Positions 8,249 to 15,640 of a stretch of 64,000 bases of DNA are shown in pieces; position 1 is the first letter of the stretch; each line of letters begins with the position of its first letter. The stretch spans positions 310,001 to 374,000 of the forward strand of contig NZ_JBHSXH010000009.1 of assembly GCF_042662625.1 (NCBI RefSeq), read 5' to 3'. The notes beneath the pieces are model-generated. The model worked only from the letters and a program-made list of their open reading frames with translations, did not search any database and was not told where the DNA came from. Both the position numbers and the translations under genes were made by a program. The stretch is from Halopelagius fulvigenes. Its GTDB lineage: Archaea > Halobacteriota > Halobacteria > Halobacteriales > Haloferacaceae.

Positions 8249-8857
8249 ATGCTCATCACGCTCGAAGGACTCGACGGAAGCGGGAAGACGACCGCGTGGG
8301 AGGCGCTACATGACGCCTATCCCGACGCGGTGTTCACCCGCGAACCGACGGAGTCGTGGTACGGCGACGCCGTCTACCGGTCGATGTCCGACGAGGGGGC
8401 CGACCCGTTGGCCGAGTTGTTCCTGTTCACTGCGGACCACGCCGACCACCTCTCGCGCGTGATTCGCCCGGCGTTGGAGGCGGGGAAGCTCGTCGTCTCG
8501 GACCGCTACTCCGACTCGCGGTTCGCCTATCAGGCGGCCACGCTCTCGGAGACGGACCTGACGCGACCGCTCGAATACGTGCAGGGCATCCACGCGGCGT
8601 TCTCCCGCCCGCCGGACGCGACCATCTACCTCGACGTGGACCCCGAGACGGCTGCCGCCCGCGCGGGGGCGACGAACAAGTTCGAGCGAGCGGAGTACCT
8701 CGCCGACGTGCGGGACAACTACGAGGAACTCATCGAGGCCACCCCCGAGCGCTTCGTCCGCATCGACGCGACGGAACCGCCGGAGGACGTCGTCGAGATG
8801 GTCGAACGGAGCGTCGAACGACTCCTGCGGGAACGCGAACGGCGCGACGAAGCGTAA
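8249..8857 (+). CDS. tmk: Thymidylate kinase
   Basis: 202-residue dTMP kinase, which phosphorylates dTMP to dTDP for DNA synthesis in the cytoplasm. The P-loop GLDGSGKTT is at residues 7-15, preceded by the family start MLITLE; the substrate-binding segment FTREPT, the DRYSDSRFAYQ motif and the YLDVDPETAAAR segment follow in the usual order. The frame is open upstream to 7412, but that part is antisense to the neighbouring SDR and is excluded; the TATA-like box sets the start at 8249. The gene ends four bases from the convergent small membrane-protein gene. Confidence 0.93.
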   Translation: MLITLEGLDGSGKTTAWEALHDAYPDAVFTREPTESWYGDAVYRSMSDEGADPLAELFLFTADHADHLSRVIRPALEAGKLVVSDRYSDSRFAYQAATLSETDLTRPLEYVQGIHAAFSRPPDATIYLDVDPETAAARAGATNKFERAEYLADVRDNYEELIEATPERFVRIDATEPPEDVVEMVERSVERLLRERERRDEA

Positions 8858-8861
8858 CCGA

Positions 8862-9182
8862 CTACTGCGTCTCCGGCAGGTCGTACTCCTCCGGCGGCGG
8901 CACGTACAGGGTGTCGATGGCGAACCCGAGAGCCAGCGGCATGCCGACGGACGCCCCGAGCAACACCGGGACGTCGAGGTTCAACCCGGCACCGATGGGG
9001 AGGACGCCGAAGAACACGAGCGTCGAGACGATGAGGACGACGGGGATGAGAAGCAGCGAGTAGACGACGTACCCCCACTGCGTCTTCAGCCGGATGCGGA
9101 AGAACCGGGTTAACACCGCCGCCAGGAGCGTGTGACCGACGAGGACCGCCCCGAACAGCACGAGGTTGACGACCGAGACCAT
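8862..9182 (-). CDS. Small membrane protein, three predicted TM helices
   Basis: 106-residue hydrophobic protein of unknown function. Predicted helices are near residues 1-24 (VNLVLFGAVLVGHTLL), 36-60 (VVYSLLLIPVVLIVST) and 70-95, followed by a short charged tail rich in Pro and Glu. ATG 9182 is chosen because residues encoded further upstream are Arg-rich, lack membrane character and overlap the promoter of the divergent E1-alpha gene. No catalytic motif is visible; it looks like a conserved haloarchaeal hypothetical. Confidence 0.7.
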   Translation of the reverse strand: MVSVVNLVLFGAVLVGHTLLAAVLTRFFRIRLKTQWGYVVYSLLLIPVVLIVSTLVFFGVLPIGAGLNLDVPVLLGASVGMPLALGFAIDTLYVPPPEEYDLPETQ

Positions 9183-9288
9183 ACGCCGAGTACGTCGCCG
9201 CCGAACTTTACACCCTCGGGTTTCGAGGTGTCCCCGCTCTCGCGGACGATCGCGGAACTTTATCAGGAGTCGCGGCGAGAACTCGGGC

Positions 9289-10335
9289 ATGCACCGACTC
9301 GTCGGAGAGCGCTCCCTCGAAGAGACGTGGCTCACCGAGGTGGACGCCCGCGCCGCCTTCCGCGATATGGTCCGGGCGCGTCGGTTCGACGACCGCGCCC
9401 TCGCCCTCCAGCGACGCGGGTGGATGAGCGGGTACCCGCCGTTCCGCGGGCAGGAGGCGTCGCAGGTGGGCGCGGCCCACGCGCTTCGGGAGGACGACTG
9501 GCTATTCCCAACCTACCGTTCGAACGCCCTCCAACTGGCCCGCGGCGTCCCAATGAGCGACGTACTCCTGTTCCGCCGCGGCCGCGCGGAGTACCACTCG
9601 GACCACGACGTCCCCGTCTTCCCGCAGGCGGTGCCCATCGCCACGCAGATACCGCTGGCGACGGGCGCGGGGATGGCCGCGAACTACCGCGAGGAGGAGT
9701 ACGCGGTCCTCGTCTGCTTCGGCGACGGCGCGACGAGCGAAGGCGACTTCCACGAGGGGCTGAACTTCGCGGGCGTCTTCGACGCGCCGGTCGTCTTCTT
9801 CTGCGAGAACAACGACTGGGCCATCTCGATGCGCCGGGACCGACAGACTGCGAGCGACTCCATCGCCGTCAAAGCGGAGGCGTACGGCTTCGAGGGCGTG
9901 CAGGTGGACGGCAACGACCCGTTGGCGGTCCGCGAGACGGTCACCGACGCCCTCGCCTCGGCGCGGGGCGGCGACCCGGTCCTCGTGGAGAGTCTCACAT
10001 ACCGGCGGGGGCCGCACACGACGGCGGACGACCCGAGCGTCTACCGCGGCGAGGAGCCCGACTTACCGGAGTGGCGGACGCGCGACCCCCTCGAACGGTA
10101 CGAGGAGTTCCTCCGCGGGGAGGGCGTGATAGACGACGACTTCGTCGAGACGGTCCGCGAGGAGACGGAGGCGGAGCTGAAAGCCGCGGTCGAGGAGGCC
10201 GAGTCCGTCCCGCCGGCGGACCCCGACGACGTGTTCGACCACGCGTACGGGTCGCTCCCGCCGGGCGTCGAACGGCAGAAGGCGGCGATGCGGGACCACC
10301 TCTCGCGGCACGACCCGAACGAACTCGACCGCTGA
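9289..10335 (+). CDS. 2-oxoacid dehydrogenase E1 component, alpha subunit (orphan)
   Basis: 348-residue thiamine-diphosphate-dependent E1-alpha of the pyruvate / branched-chain 2-oxoacid dehydrogenase type. The ThDP/Mg motif GDG...NN is present as GDGATSEGDF and, about 20 residues later, ENND. The N-terminal YPPFRGQEASQVG and the HSDHDVP region match the family. The partner beta subunit, E2 and E3 are not in the neighbourhood; the flanking genes are a membrane protein and K+ regulation genes, so it must pair with a subunit encoded elsewhere or act alone. A TATA-like CTTTATC lies about 30 nt before ATG 9289. Substrate cannot be deduced. Confidence 0.88.
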   Translation: MHRLVGERSLEETWLTEVDARAAFRDMVRARRFDDRALALQRRGWMSGYPPFRGQEASQVGAAHALREDDWLFPTYRSNALQLARGVPMSDVLLFRRGRAEYHSDHDVPVFPQAVPIATQIPLATGAGMAANYREEEYAVLVCFGDGATSEGDFHEGLNFAGVFDAPVVFFCENNDWAISMRRDRQTASDSIAVKAEAYGFEGVQVDGNDPLAVRETVTDALASARGGDPVLVESLTYRRGPHTTADDPSVYRGEEPDLPEWRTRDPLERYEEFLRGEGVIDDDFVETVREETEAELKAAVEEAESVPPADPDDVFDHAYGSLPPGVERQKAAMRDHLSRHDPNELDR

Positions 10336-10344
10336 CCGCCCCCG

Positions 10345-10578
10345 TCAGTCATCCATCGAGATGTACGTCTTCGTGTCCGTCACGCCCTCCAACCCCTGAA
10401 CGCCGCTGGAGGCGGTCTTCAGTACCTCGTACACCTCCTCGGACTCGACTTCCGCGATGATGTCGTAGTCGCCCGCGACGATGTGCGCCTCCGTGACTGT
10501 CGAGAGCTTTCGGATGGGGTCGAGCAGCCGTTCCGACTCGCCCGCGGCGGTTTTCACCATGATGAAGGCGTGTACCAT
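10345..10578 (-). CDS. Stand-alone Lrp/AsnC ligand-binding (RAM) protein 1
   Basis: 77-residue protein consisting only of the RAM domain of Lrp/AsnC regulators, lacking the helix-turn-helix. It starts MVHAFIMVKTAAGES, has the central AHIVAGDYDIIAEVE strand that lines the amino-acid effector pocket, and ends DTKTYISMDD. Upstream residues in the same frame are unrelated, so ATG 10578 is used. Such proteins bind small ligands and form oligomers, possibly regulating a partner. It is divergent from a TrkA-type K+ protein whose downstream neighbour is another RAM protein of the same size. Confidence 0.85.
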   Translation of the reverse strand: MVHAFIMVKTAAGESERLLDPIRKLSTVTEAHIVAGDYDIIAEVESEEVYEVLKTASSGVQGLEGVTDTKTYISMDD

Positions 10579-10664
10579 GACAGACACATGCACGCATCGG
10601 CTCAAAGCGTTTGTGCCGCTCGCCGGGGCAAGGTTATTCATCTCACGCGGCGTACGTCTCTCAT

Positions 10665-11348
10665 ATGCGGTTCGTTATCATCGGTGCCGGACGTGTCGGT
10701 CTTCGAACGGCCCGGGTTCTCAAAGGGGAGGGACACGAGGTGGCCCTCGTCGAACGGGACCGGGACCGAATCGACCGGGCCCGCGACGCCGGATTCGAGG
10801 TGGTGGAGGGAGACGGCGCCCGCGAGGAGACGCTCGAAGCGGCGGGTATCGATAAGTCCGACGCGCTCGGCGCACTCACGGGCGATTTGAACGTGAACTT
10901 CGCCGCCTGTTCCATCGCCAAACACCACGGCCTCCGGACGGTCCTCCGCGTGGACGAGGACTACCGCGAGGAGGTGTACCAGAAGTACGCCAACGAAGTG
11001 GACGAGGTGGTCTACCCCGAACGCCTCGGCGCGATCGGCGCGAAGAACGCCCTCCTCGGGGGGTCCGTTCGCGCCATCGCCGACATCGCACAACACCTTC
11101 AGGTCGTCCTCATGACCGTCTCCGAGGAGTCGCCGATGCAGGGGTACACCATAGACGAGGTGGCCCTCCCGGCGAACGCGCGCATCCTCGCGTTCGGGAA
11201 GGCGGACGAACCGATGGGACTGCCCATGCCGGACCACTCGCTGGAGGAGGGGGACAGAATCGCGGTGCTCGCGGACTTCTCCGTGTTGGACGAAGTCCGG
11301 CAACTCGTCGTCGGCGAGAAACTGTCCGCGTCCACGGGGGGTGCCTGA
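10665..11348 (+). CDS. TrkA-type K+ uptake regulatory protein (RCK N and C domains)
   Basis: 227-residue regulator of potassium transport. The RCK/TrkA-N domain begins MRFVIIGAGRVG (Rossmann Gly motif) and contains the acidic VEGDGA at the end of a beta strand that binds NAD(H) or another nucleotide; a TrkA-C-like domain follows from about residue 140 (QGYTIDEVALPANARIL). It would associate with a Trk/Ktr membrane subunit, none of which is adjacent. ATG 10665 follows a TATA-like TTATTC at 10634-10639. The next gene, a RAM protein, starts one base after the stop, so the two are almost surely co-translated. Confidence 0.88.
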   Translation: MRFVIIGAGRVGLRTARVLKGEGHEVALVERDRDRIDRARDAGFEVVEGDGAREETLEAAGIDKSDALGALTGDLNVNFAACSIAKHHGLRTVLRVDEDYREEVYQKYANEVDEVVYPERLGAIGAKNALLGGSVRAIADIAQHLQVVLMTVSEESPMQGYTIDEVALPANARILAFGKADEPMGLPMPDHSLEEGDRIAVLADFSVLDEVRQLVVGEKLSASTGGA

Positions 11349-11349
11349 G

Positions 11350-11580
11350 ATGGTCACCTCCTACGTCATGGTGAAGGCGTCAACCGGGGACGTAGACCGC
11401 CTCCGCGAGGAGATGCTATCGCTCGACGAGGGCGTCCGGAGCGTCAGTATCGTCGCCGGCGACGTGGACTTCGTCGTCAAAACGGAGGTGGGCTCCCCCG
11501 GCGAGGTGAAAGAGATCGCCGCGGGCATCCACGAGATAAACGGCATCGAAGACACGCAGACGTACATGGCGATGGACTGA
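11350..11580 (+). CDS. Stand-alone Lrp/AsnC ligand-binding (RAM) protein 2
   Basis: 76-residue RAM-only protein, paralogous in architecture to the one at 10345-10578: start MVTSYVMVKASTGD, central VSIVAGDVDFVVK, end DTQTYMAMD. No DNA-binding domain. The ATG is one base downstream of the TrkA stop codon, so it belongs to the same transcript and probably works with that K+ regulator, for example as a ligand-sensing partner; this role is inferred from linkage only. Confidence 0.87.
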   Translation: MVTSYVMVKASTGDVDRLREEMLSLDEGVRSVSIVAGDVDFVVKTEVGSPGEVKEIAAGIHEINGIEDTQTYMAMD

Positions 11581-11630
11581 CTCCCCCCGTCGCCGTCCGC
11601 TCCGTCACCGAAACCCTAATTTCTCGCCGT

Positions 11631-12134
11631 TCAGAGCGGCGTTCCGCCGTCTCCGCCCGCCGCCTCGCTCGCCCGGTCGATGAGGCTCGACACCGGGTCG
11701 GTGTACTCGTATCCGGGGATGACGCCCTGCACGTACGTCCCCTCGACGTAGTCGATGACCGCGCCGGCGTCGTCCGCGCCGCGGCGTTCGTTCACGTCGG
11801 CGAACGAGGTTTCGACCACCGCCTCCTCGCCCTCCCGGCGCACGTCCACCGACAGGTCGCGTTCGACTTTCGTCACGCCGCCGATGTCCTCCGCTCGAAG
11901 CGCGAACGTCTCGTACCACCCGTCTTCGACCACGTCGGCCACGTCGCCCTCGACGACGGCGTCCAGCATGGGGACGCGAACCTCCACGTCGAACGTCACC
12001 TCCGCGCCGTCCTCGGAGACGCGAACCCGACCGTCGAACGCAGTCGCGGTCGATTCGAACGTCTCGTCGCCTACCTGCTCGAAGGAGTTGTGGTCATCGA
12101 ACGCCCGTCGGACGCGTCCGGATACGTCGCTCAT
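11631..12134 (-). CDS. Conserved haloarchaeal protein (DUF5813-like)
   Basis: 167-residue soluble acidic protein. It starts MSDVSGRVRRAFDDHNSFE and has regularly spaced beta strands (VRVSEDGAEVTFDVEVRVP, then a GWYETFALRAED segment). No catalytic or metal-binding pattern, signal peptide or membrane segment is seen. I recall similar proteins under DUF5813, but I cannot check. ATG 12134 is favoured because upstream residues are Arg/Pro-rich. It is convergent with the TrkA-RAM operon. Confidence 0.7.
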   Translation of the reverse strand: MSDVSGRVRRAFDDHNSFEQVGDETFESTATAFDGRVRVSEDGAEVTFDVEVRVPMLDAVVEGDVADVVEDGWYETFALRAEDIGGVTKVERDLSVDVRREGEEAVVETSFADVNERRGADDAGAVIDYVEGTYVQGVIPGYEYTDPVSSLIDRASEAAGGDGGTPL

Positions 12135-12260
12135 GGTCCCACGGAGGGGACGGCGGGGCAAAAGCCCCTCGCGTCCGACGCCCGCGCGGAATCCTCACTC
12201 GGGCGACGTATCTCGTTGGATACATCAGCGGCGGCGAACGTATCGCGGCAGGTGCGGCAC

Positions 12261-12267
12261 TTTTAAG
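12261..12267 (+). promoter_or_regulatory. TATA-like box ahead of the 12.3-kb small RNA candidate
   Basis: TTTTAAG stands out in GC-rich surroundings and is 23-29 nt upstream of the first base of a strong hairpin at 12291. It is not followed by a convincing start codon or ribosome-binding site, which suggests it drives a non-coding transcript. Confidence 0.5.
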
Positions 12268-12289
12268 TTCCTCCCGGCCATCTCACCGA

Positions 12290-12384
12290 GTGACGCTTCG
12301 CTTTGGAGGGCCGAAGCGTCAGCGGGGACCAATTCAGGGCGGCAGCGGCTCGCCGGGCTGCTCCCGGCTGGCCGCTACCTTTTC
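12290..12384 (+). ncRNA. Candidate small structured RNA
   Basis: About 95 nt with RNA-gene architecture and no good reading frame. Hairpin 1 has a perfect 10-bp stem (TGACGCTTCG at 12291-12300 with CGAAGCGTCA at 12312-12321) and an 11-nt loop. A 20-nt linker follows. Hairpin 2 pairs AGCGGC (12344-12349) with GCCGCT (12371-12376), with an inner CCGGG/CCCGG stem closing a 5-nt loop, and can extend by GG/CC beyond one mismatch. TTTT at 12380-12383 directly follows, as in a terminator. A TATA-like box sits about 25 nt upstream of 12290. I do not recognise it as tRNA, SRP, RNase P or a box C/D RNA; function unknown. Confidence 0.55.
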
Positions 12385-12707
12385 CCATTCTGCTACACCG
12401 CCAGTCGCCACGCCGCGTTCGGAGCGACGCACCCGTCCGTTACGACGCCGAGTTCGTTCGACGCGTAGCGGCATCTCCGTCCGTCCGCGACGACCTGTCA
12501 CCGTCCAACGGCTTTCGTACGAATAGGAGAGACAGTCCGTCCGCCGGGGAGAATCTCCGAGGAGGCTCTCCGACCTTCAGTCGTCGCTCTGCGCCGAGTC
12601 CGCCGACGCCGGCGATAGACGGTCCGAACGTCGATTCGCCGTCGTCTTCTTCCGGACGAAACGCGGAAGAACGTCCACTTTTCTCGTCGCTAGCAGGGGA
12701 GAGAACG
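12385..12707. other. Gene-free stretch after the small RNA candidate
   Basis: No supported gene. A plus-strand frame through 12303-12914 is Arg/Ser/Pro-rich and runs antisense over the following small gene, so it is not believed. A short inverted element (GGAGA...TCTCC around 12547-12571) is seen but not striking. Confidence 0.4.
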
Positions 12708-12893
12708 TCACGCGAACTCGGTGACCGTCCCGACGACGAGAACGACCGCCGCCAAGAGCGCGCCGAGACTGCCCGCGACGTACAGCGGAATCGAGGAGAG
12801 AGCGCCGACCGCGCCGCCGCAGACGAGACTCATCCCCATTACGCCGAGCTGGTAATCGTACCGGGTCGGCCCCACGAGCGGTCGTACGGACAT
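12708..12893 (-). CDS. Small two-TM membrane protein
   Basis: 61-residue protein with two hydrophobic segments (LGVMGMSLVCGGAVGAL and VAGSLGALLAAVVLVVGTV) after a short N terminus MSVRPLVGPTRYDYQ, which reads like a conserved haloarchaeal membrane peptide. The start ATG 12893 is preceded by AT-rich DNA suitable for a promoter. No functional motif; stand-alone between the RNA candidate and a TPR gene. Confidence 0.65.
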   Translation of the reverse strand: MSVRPLVGPTRYDYQLGVMGMSLVCGGAVGALSSIPLYVAGSLGALLAAVVLVVGTVTEFA

Positions 12894-12960
12894 CGTGTAA
12901 TTACATCTAATTAGCCAGCCCCGAATAAGTTGGGGCTCGCACGCGCGTCGAAGACGGTTC

Positions 12961-13728
12961 TCACTCGGTGAGACGGGCGGCGTCCCCCCGGCGGATGCGG
13001 CCGCCCGTCACCCGGTTTTCCGCCTCGGCCGCCGCCTCGTACTCGCCGAGGGCGTCGAGTGCGCGCGCGCGTTCGTCGTGGACCCACGAGTCGCGCAGAC
13101 CGAGCGTCAGCGCGTTGTCGAGGCAGGTCAGCGCCTCCTCGTGCCGACCGCTCTCATTGAGGAAGTACCCCCTGTCGTACCACGCCTCCGCGAGGCGGGG
13201 GTCGAGCGTCACGGCGCGTTCGGCGTGCTCCAACGGACGCGTGCTCTCGCCGAGTTCCCACAGGGCGTACGCGAGATTCGCGTGCGCCGTCGCCGAGATA
13301 TCGTCGTCCGGTGACGTCGACGACGCCCGACCGTCCGCCGGCGTCCCGTCGCCGATGCGGAGTGCCTCGCGGTGCGCGCCGGCCGCTTCGTCGTACTCCC
13401 CGAGGAGGGCGAGTGCGACGCCCTTGTTCACCCACGCCGTTCGGGCCTCTCGACTCCCCTCCTCGGCGTAGAACGCCGCCCGGCCGAACGCGTCGATGGC
13501 CTGTTCGTACTGCTCGACGGCGAGGTAGTCGAGACCCACGTCCACCAAGGCCGCCACGTCCACGTCCTCGGCTACGAGCGACGCCTCCTCGACGAGTTCC
13601 GCGAGCGCGTAGTCGTCCACGGGGTCTACGTCCACCACCGGCCCGTCGGGTCCGAGGTCGAATCCCTCGTAGGGGTCGTCGAAGCCCTGTCCGTCGGAGT
13701 ACCGGTGCGACCGGCTCGCGGTCTTCAT
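12961..13728 (-). CDS. TPR-repeat protein
   Basis: 255-residue cytoplasmic protein with tetratricopeptide repeats. After an acidic N-terminal 60 residues, repeat-like helices follow: GLDYLAVEQYEQAIDAFGRA, then VNKGVALALLGEYDEAAGAH, AHANLAYALWELGESTRPLE, AWYDRGYFLNESGRHEEAL and DERARALDALGEYEAA, each with the W/G/Y/A spacing of TPRs. TPR proteins act as protein-binding scaffolds; no partner is evident from the neighbours. ATG 13728 is the only good start. It is divergent from the ATP-grasp gene. Confidence 0.8.
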   Translation of the reverse strand: MKTASRSHRYSDGQGFDDPYEGFDLGPDGPVVDVDPVDDYALAELVEEASLVAEDVDVAALVDVGLDYLAVEQYEQAIDAFGRAAFYAEEGSREARTAWVNKGVALALLGEYDEAAGAHREALRIGDGTPADGRASSTSPDDDISATAHANLAYALWELGESTRPLEHAERAVTLDPRLAEAWYDRGYFLNESGRHEEALTCLDNALTLGLRDSWVHDERARALDALGEYEAAAEAENRVTGGRIRRGDAARLTE

Positions 13729-13936
13729 CCCCTATACTGGCGCGAGACGGGGATAACGTCGTCGGAGGAGCGGTGCGTTATCGACGTGCGGACCGCCGCG
13801 CGGCGCGTTCGTCTCCGTCGTCCGCGATGCGGACGCTCGAACTCACCGCCGCTTCGGACGTCCCGGAGTGCGCCTTCTCATGTCCCGATTCGTGTGATCT
13901 ATCCCATTAATTGACAGCCTACGTGGCGTAAGCACC

Positions 13937-13947
13937 GATATAATTAG
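13937..13947 (+). promoter_or_regulatory. TATA-like box of the ATP-grasp gene
   Basis: GATATAATTAG, an AT-rich island, is 18-28 nt ahead of ATG 13965. A transcript starting about 25 nt downstream of its centre would begin at or just after 13965, so translation is either leaderless from 13965 or starts at the in-frame ATG 13974. Confidence 0.5.
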
Positions 13948-13964
13948 GCGTCGTTGGACTGAAA

Positions 13965-15266
13965 ATGTCAACAATGAACAAGCAAATGGCCGATGGGGGA
14001 GGGGTCGCAGTCGTTCCCGCCATAAACGTCGCCAGCAGCGCCGCCTGCCTTCGGTCCCTCGGGCGCCGCGGGGTTCGAACGCTCGCGGTGTCGGAGAAGG
14101 CGACGCCGCCGGGATTCAGCTCGAAGTACTGCGAGGGGCGCGCGAGCGTTCCCGACCCGGGAGAGAGCCTCGACTCGTACGGAGACGCGCTGGTGGCCCT
14201 CGCCGAACGGCCCGACGTTCGGACCGTCGTCCCGTTCAGGGAAGCCGACGTGTACGTACTCGCGCAGAACCGCGATACGCTCGGAGAGTACGTCGGGACG
14301 CCGTGGCCGACGATGGAGACGCTACGGAAGGTCCAAGACCGGGTGAAACTGTTCGCGGAGGCGGAGGCGGCCGGCGTCGGCTCCCCCGAGACGGCGACGC
14401 TCGACGAGTGGTCGGACTGGGACCGCGAGACCATCGTCAAGTCGCGGTACACCGTTCTGGCACCCGAGTACGTCGACGGCTCCCGAAGCGGCGTGTCGGA
14501 CGCCTCGACGGTGTATCTCGCGCCCGGTGAGGAACCGAATCGCTCGGAGATACGCGCCGAGATGGGTCACGTCCCCCTCGTTCAGGAGTACGTCCCGCAG
14601 TCCGACGAGTACGGCTTCTTCGCCATCTACGACCGCGGCGAGCCGATGGCGACGTTCCAACACCGCCAACGACGGGGGTGGAAGTACGCCGGCGGGCCGA
14701 GCGCGTACAGGGAGTCGGTCCGAATTCCGGAACTCGAAGCGGCCGGGCGGAGTCTGTTGAACCGACTCGACTGGCACGGCGTCGCGATGGTGGAGTTCCT
14801 CCGCGACGAACGGACCGGCGAGTTCAAACTCATGGAGGTGAACCCCCGGTTCTGGTCGTCGCTCCCGTTCACCGTCCAAGCCGGCGTCGACTTCCCGTAT
14901 CTCTACTGGTTACAAGCGACCGACCGCCCGCGCTTCGCGGAGGCCGCGTCCGAAGCGACCTACACCGCGGGGATGGGCGGACACCTCCTCCGCGGGGAGT
15001 TGCTCTACCTCCACAGCGTCCTCTTCGAGGAGTACAACCTCGTCGAACGACCCCGATTCGCGGACGCCGTCGTCGACGTCGCGTCCTCGCTCGTCCGACA
15101 CCCTCGGTTCGACTACCTCAGCGCGGACGACCCCATGCCGTTCGTACGGGACGTTCGAAACTTGATCGAGAGCGCCGACGAGTGGAGGCGGTCCGCGCCG
15201 TGGAAACCGGAAGAAGAGGTCGTGGACGCCCCTTCGACCGGTCACAAGCTATCTCTCTGGCGGTGA
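13965..15266 (+). CDS. ATP-grasp carboxylate-amine ligase-like protein
   Basis: 433-residue member of the ATP-grasp superfamily (predicted ATP-dependent carboligase, PylC/CarB-like). An N-terminal pre-ATP-grasp Rossmann-like domain (VVPAINVASSAACLRSLGRRGVRTLAV) is followed by the nucleotide-binding core with a conserved Lys after a strand (TIVKSRYTV), an acidic VQEYVP hinge, and the metal-binding ELD-type end seen as KLMEVNPRFW. Product unknown; haloarchaeal relatives often occur near surface-glycan or peptide-modification genes, but no such partner is adjacent here. Three in-frame ATGs (13965, 13974, 13986) compete for the start. Confidence 0.8.
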   Translation: MSTMNKQMADGGGVAVVPAINVASSAACLRSLGRRGVRTLAVSEKATPPGFSSKYCEGRASVPDPGESLDSYGDALVALAERPDVRTVVPFREADVYVLAQNRDTLGEYVGTPWPTMETLRKVQDRVKLFAEAEAAGVGSPETATLDEWSDWDRETIVKSRYTVLAPEYVDGSRSGVSDASTVYLAPGEEPNRSEIRAEMGHVPLVQEYVPQSDEYGFFAIYDRGEPMATFQHRQRRGWKYAGGPSAYRESVRIPELEAAGRSLLNRLDWHGVAMVEFLRDERTGEFKLMEVNPRFWSSLPFTVQAGVDFPYLYWLQATDRPRFAEAASEATYTAGMGGHLLRGELLYLHSVLFEEYNLVERPRFADAVVDVASSLVRHPRFDYLSADDPMPFVRDVRNLIESADEWRRSAPWKPEEEVVDAPSTGHKLSLWR

Positions 15267-15321
15267 GGCGCACGTCGGTGGCGTTCGGGCCCCTCGGCGG
15301 TCGCAGTTCGGAGAAACGAGC

Positions 15322-15395
15322 GCGGGGGACGGGATTCGAACCACCGTGAGACGCTTTGCGTCTCACGAGTTCCCGTTCGCGTCGCTCACGGGAAC
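15322..15395. repeat. Copy of a tRNA 3' end followed by two hairpins
   Basis: Positions 15322-15343 repeat, with two mismatches in 22, the 3' end of the tRNA-Leu (T arm and acceptor strand) found intact 168 bp away, in the same orientation. Immediately after come a perfect 10-bp hairpin (15345-15354 with 15358-15367, loop TTT) and an 8-bp hairpin (GTTCCCGT 15369-15376 with ACGGGAAC 15388-15395). There is no D arm or anticodon arm, so this is not a complete tRNA. It resembles a leftover attachment-site duplication or a mobile hairpin element. Confidence 0.65.
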
Positions 15396-15489
15396 CACGG
15401 TCTCTCCGCTCACTACCGCTCGCTCCGCTTCCGAGTCGAACGCCATCGGTACGATACCGACGCCTCACTGTCGTTCGGCGACGAGAAGT

Positions 15490-15573
15490 GCGGGGGATGG
15501 GATTCGAACCCATGGACCCCTACGGGAGCGGATCTTAAGTCCGCCGCTTTTGGCCTGGCTCAGCCACCCCCGC
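15490..15573 (-). tRNA. tRNA-Leu (anticodon TAA)
   Basis: 84-nt class II tRNA on the minus strand. The 7-bp acceptor GCGGGGG/CCCCCGC, D arm starting TGGCTGAGCC, anticodon stem GCGGA/TCCGC with loop CTTAAGA (anticodon TAA), a long variable arm and the T arm GGGTTCGAATCCC are all present. CCA is not encoded. The long variable arm and anticodon together define leucine. Confidence 0.96.
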
Positions 15574-15640
15574 GCACCCACCACTTCCGGGGACTGACCA
15601 AAGATGGTTTCGCTTCGTCGGCGGCGGACGCACCCGAGAA

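Noticed and set aside
12303..12914. Plus-strand open frame after the small RNA candidate
   Set aside because: Low-complexity Ser/Arg/Pro sequence, no family resemblance, antisense to the small membrane-protein gene.
15322..15343. Second tRNA gene next to tRNA-Leu
   Set aside because: Only the T arm and acceptor end are present; no D or anticodon arm.
15118..15513. Minus-strand frame with GSNPIP-like ends near tRNA
   Set aside because: It reads through the tRNA T arms, a known source of false proteins.
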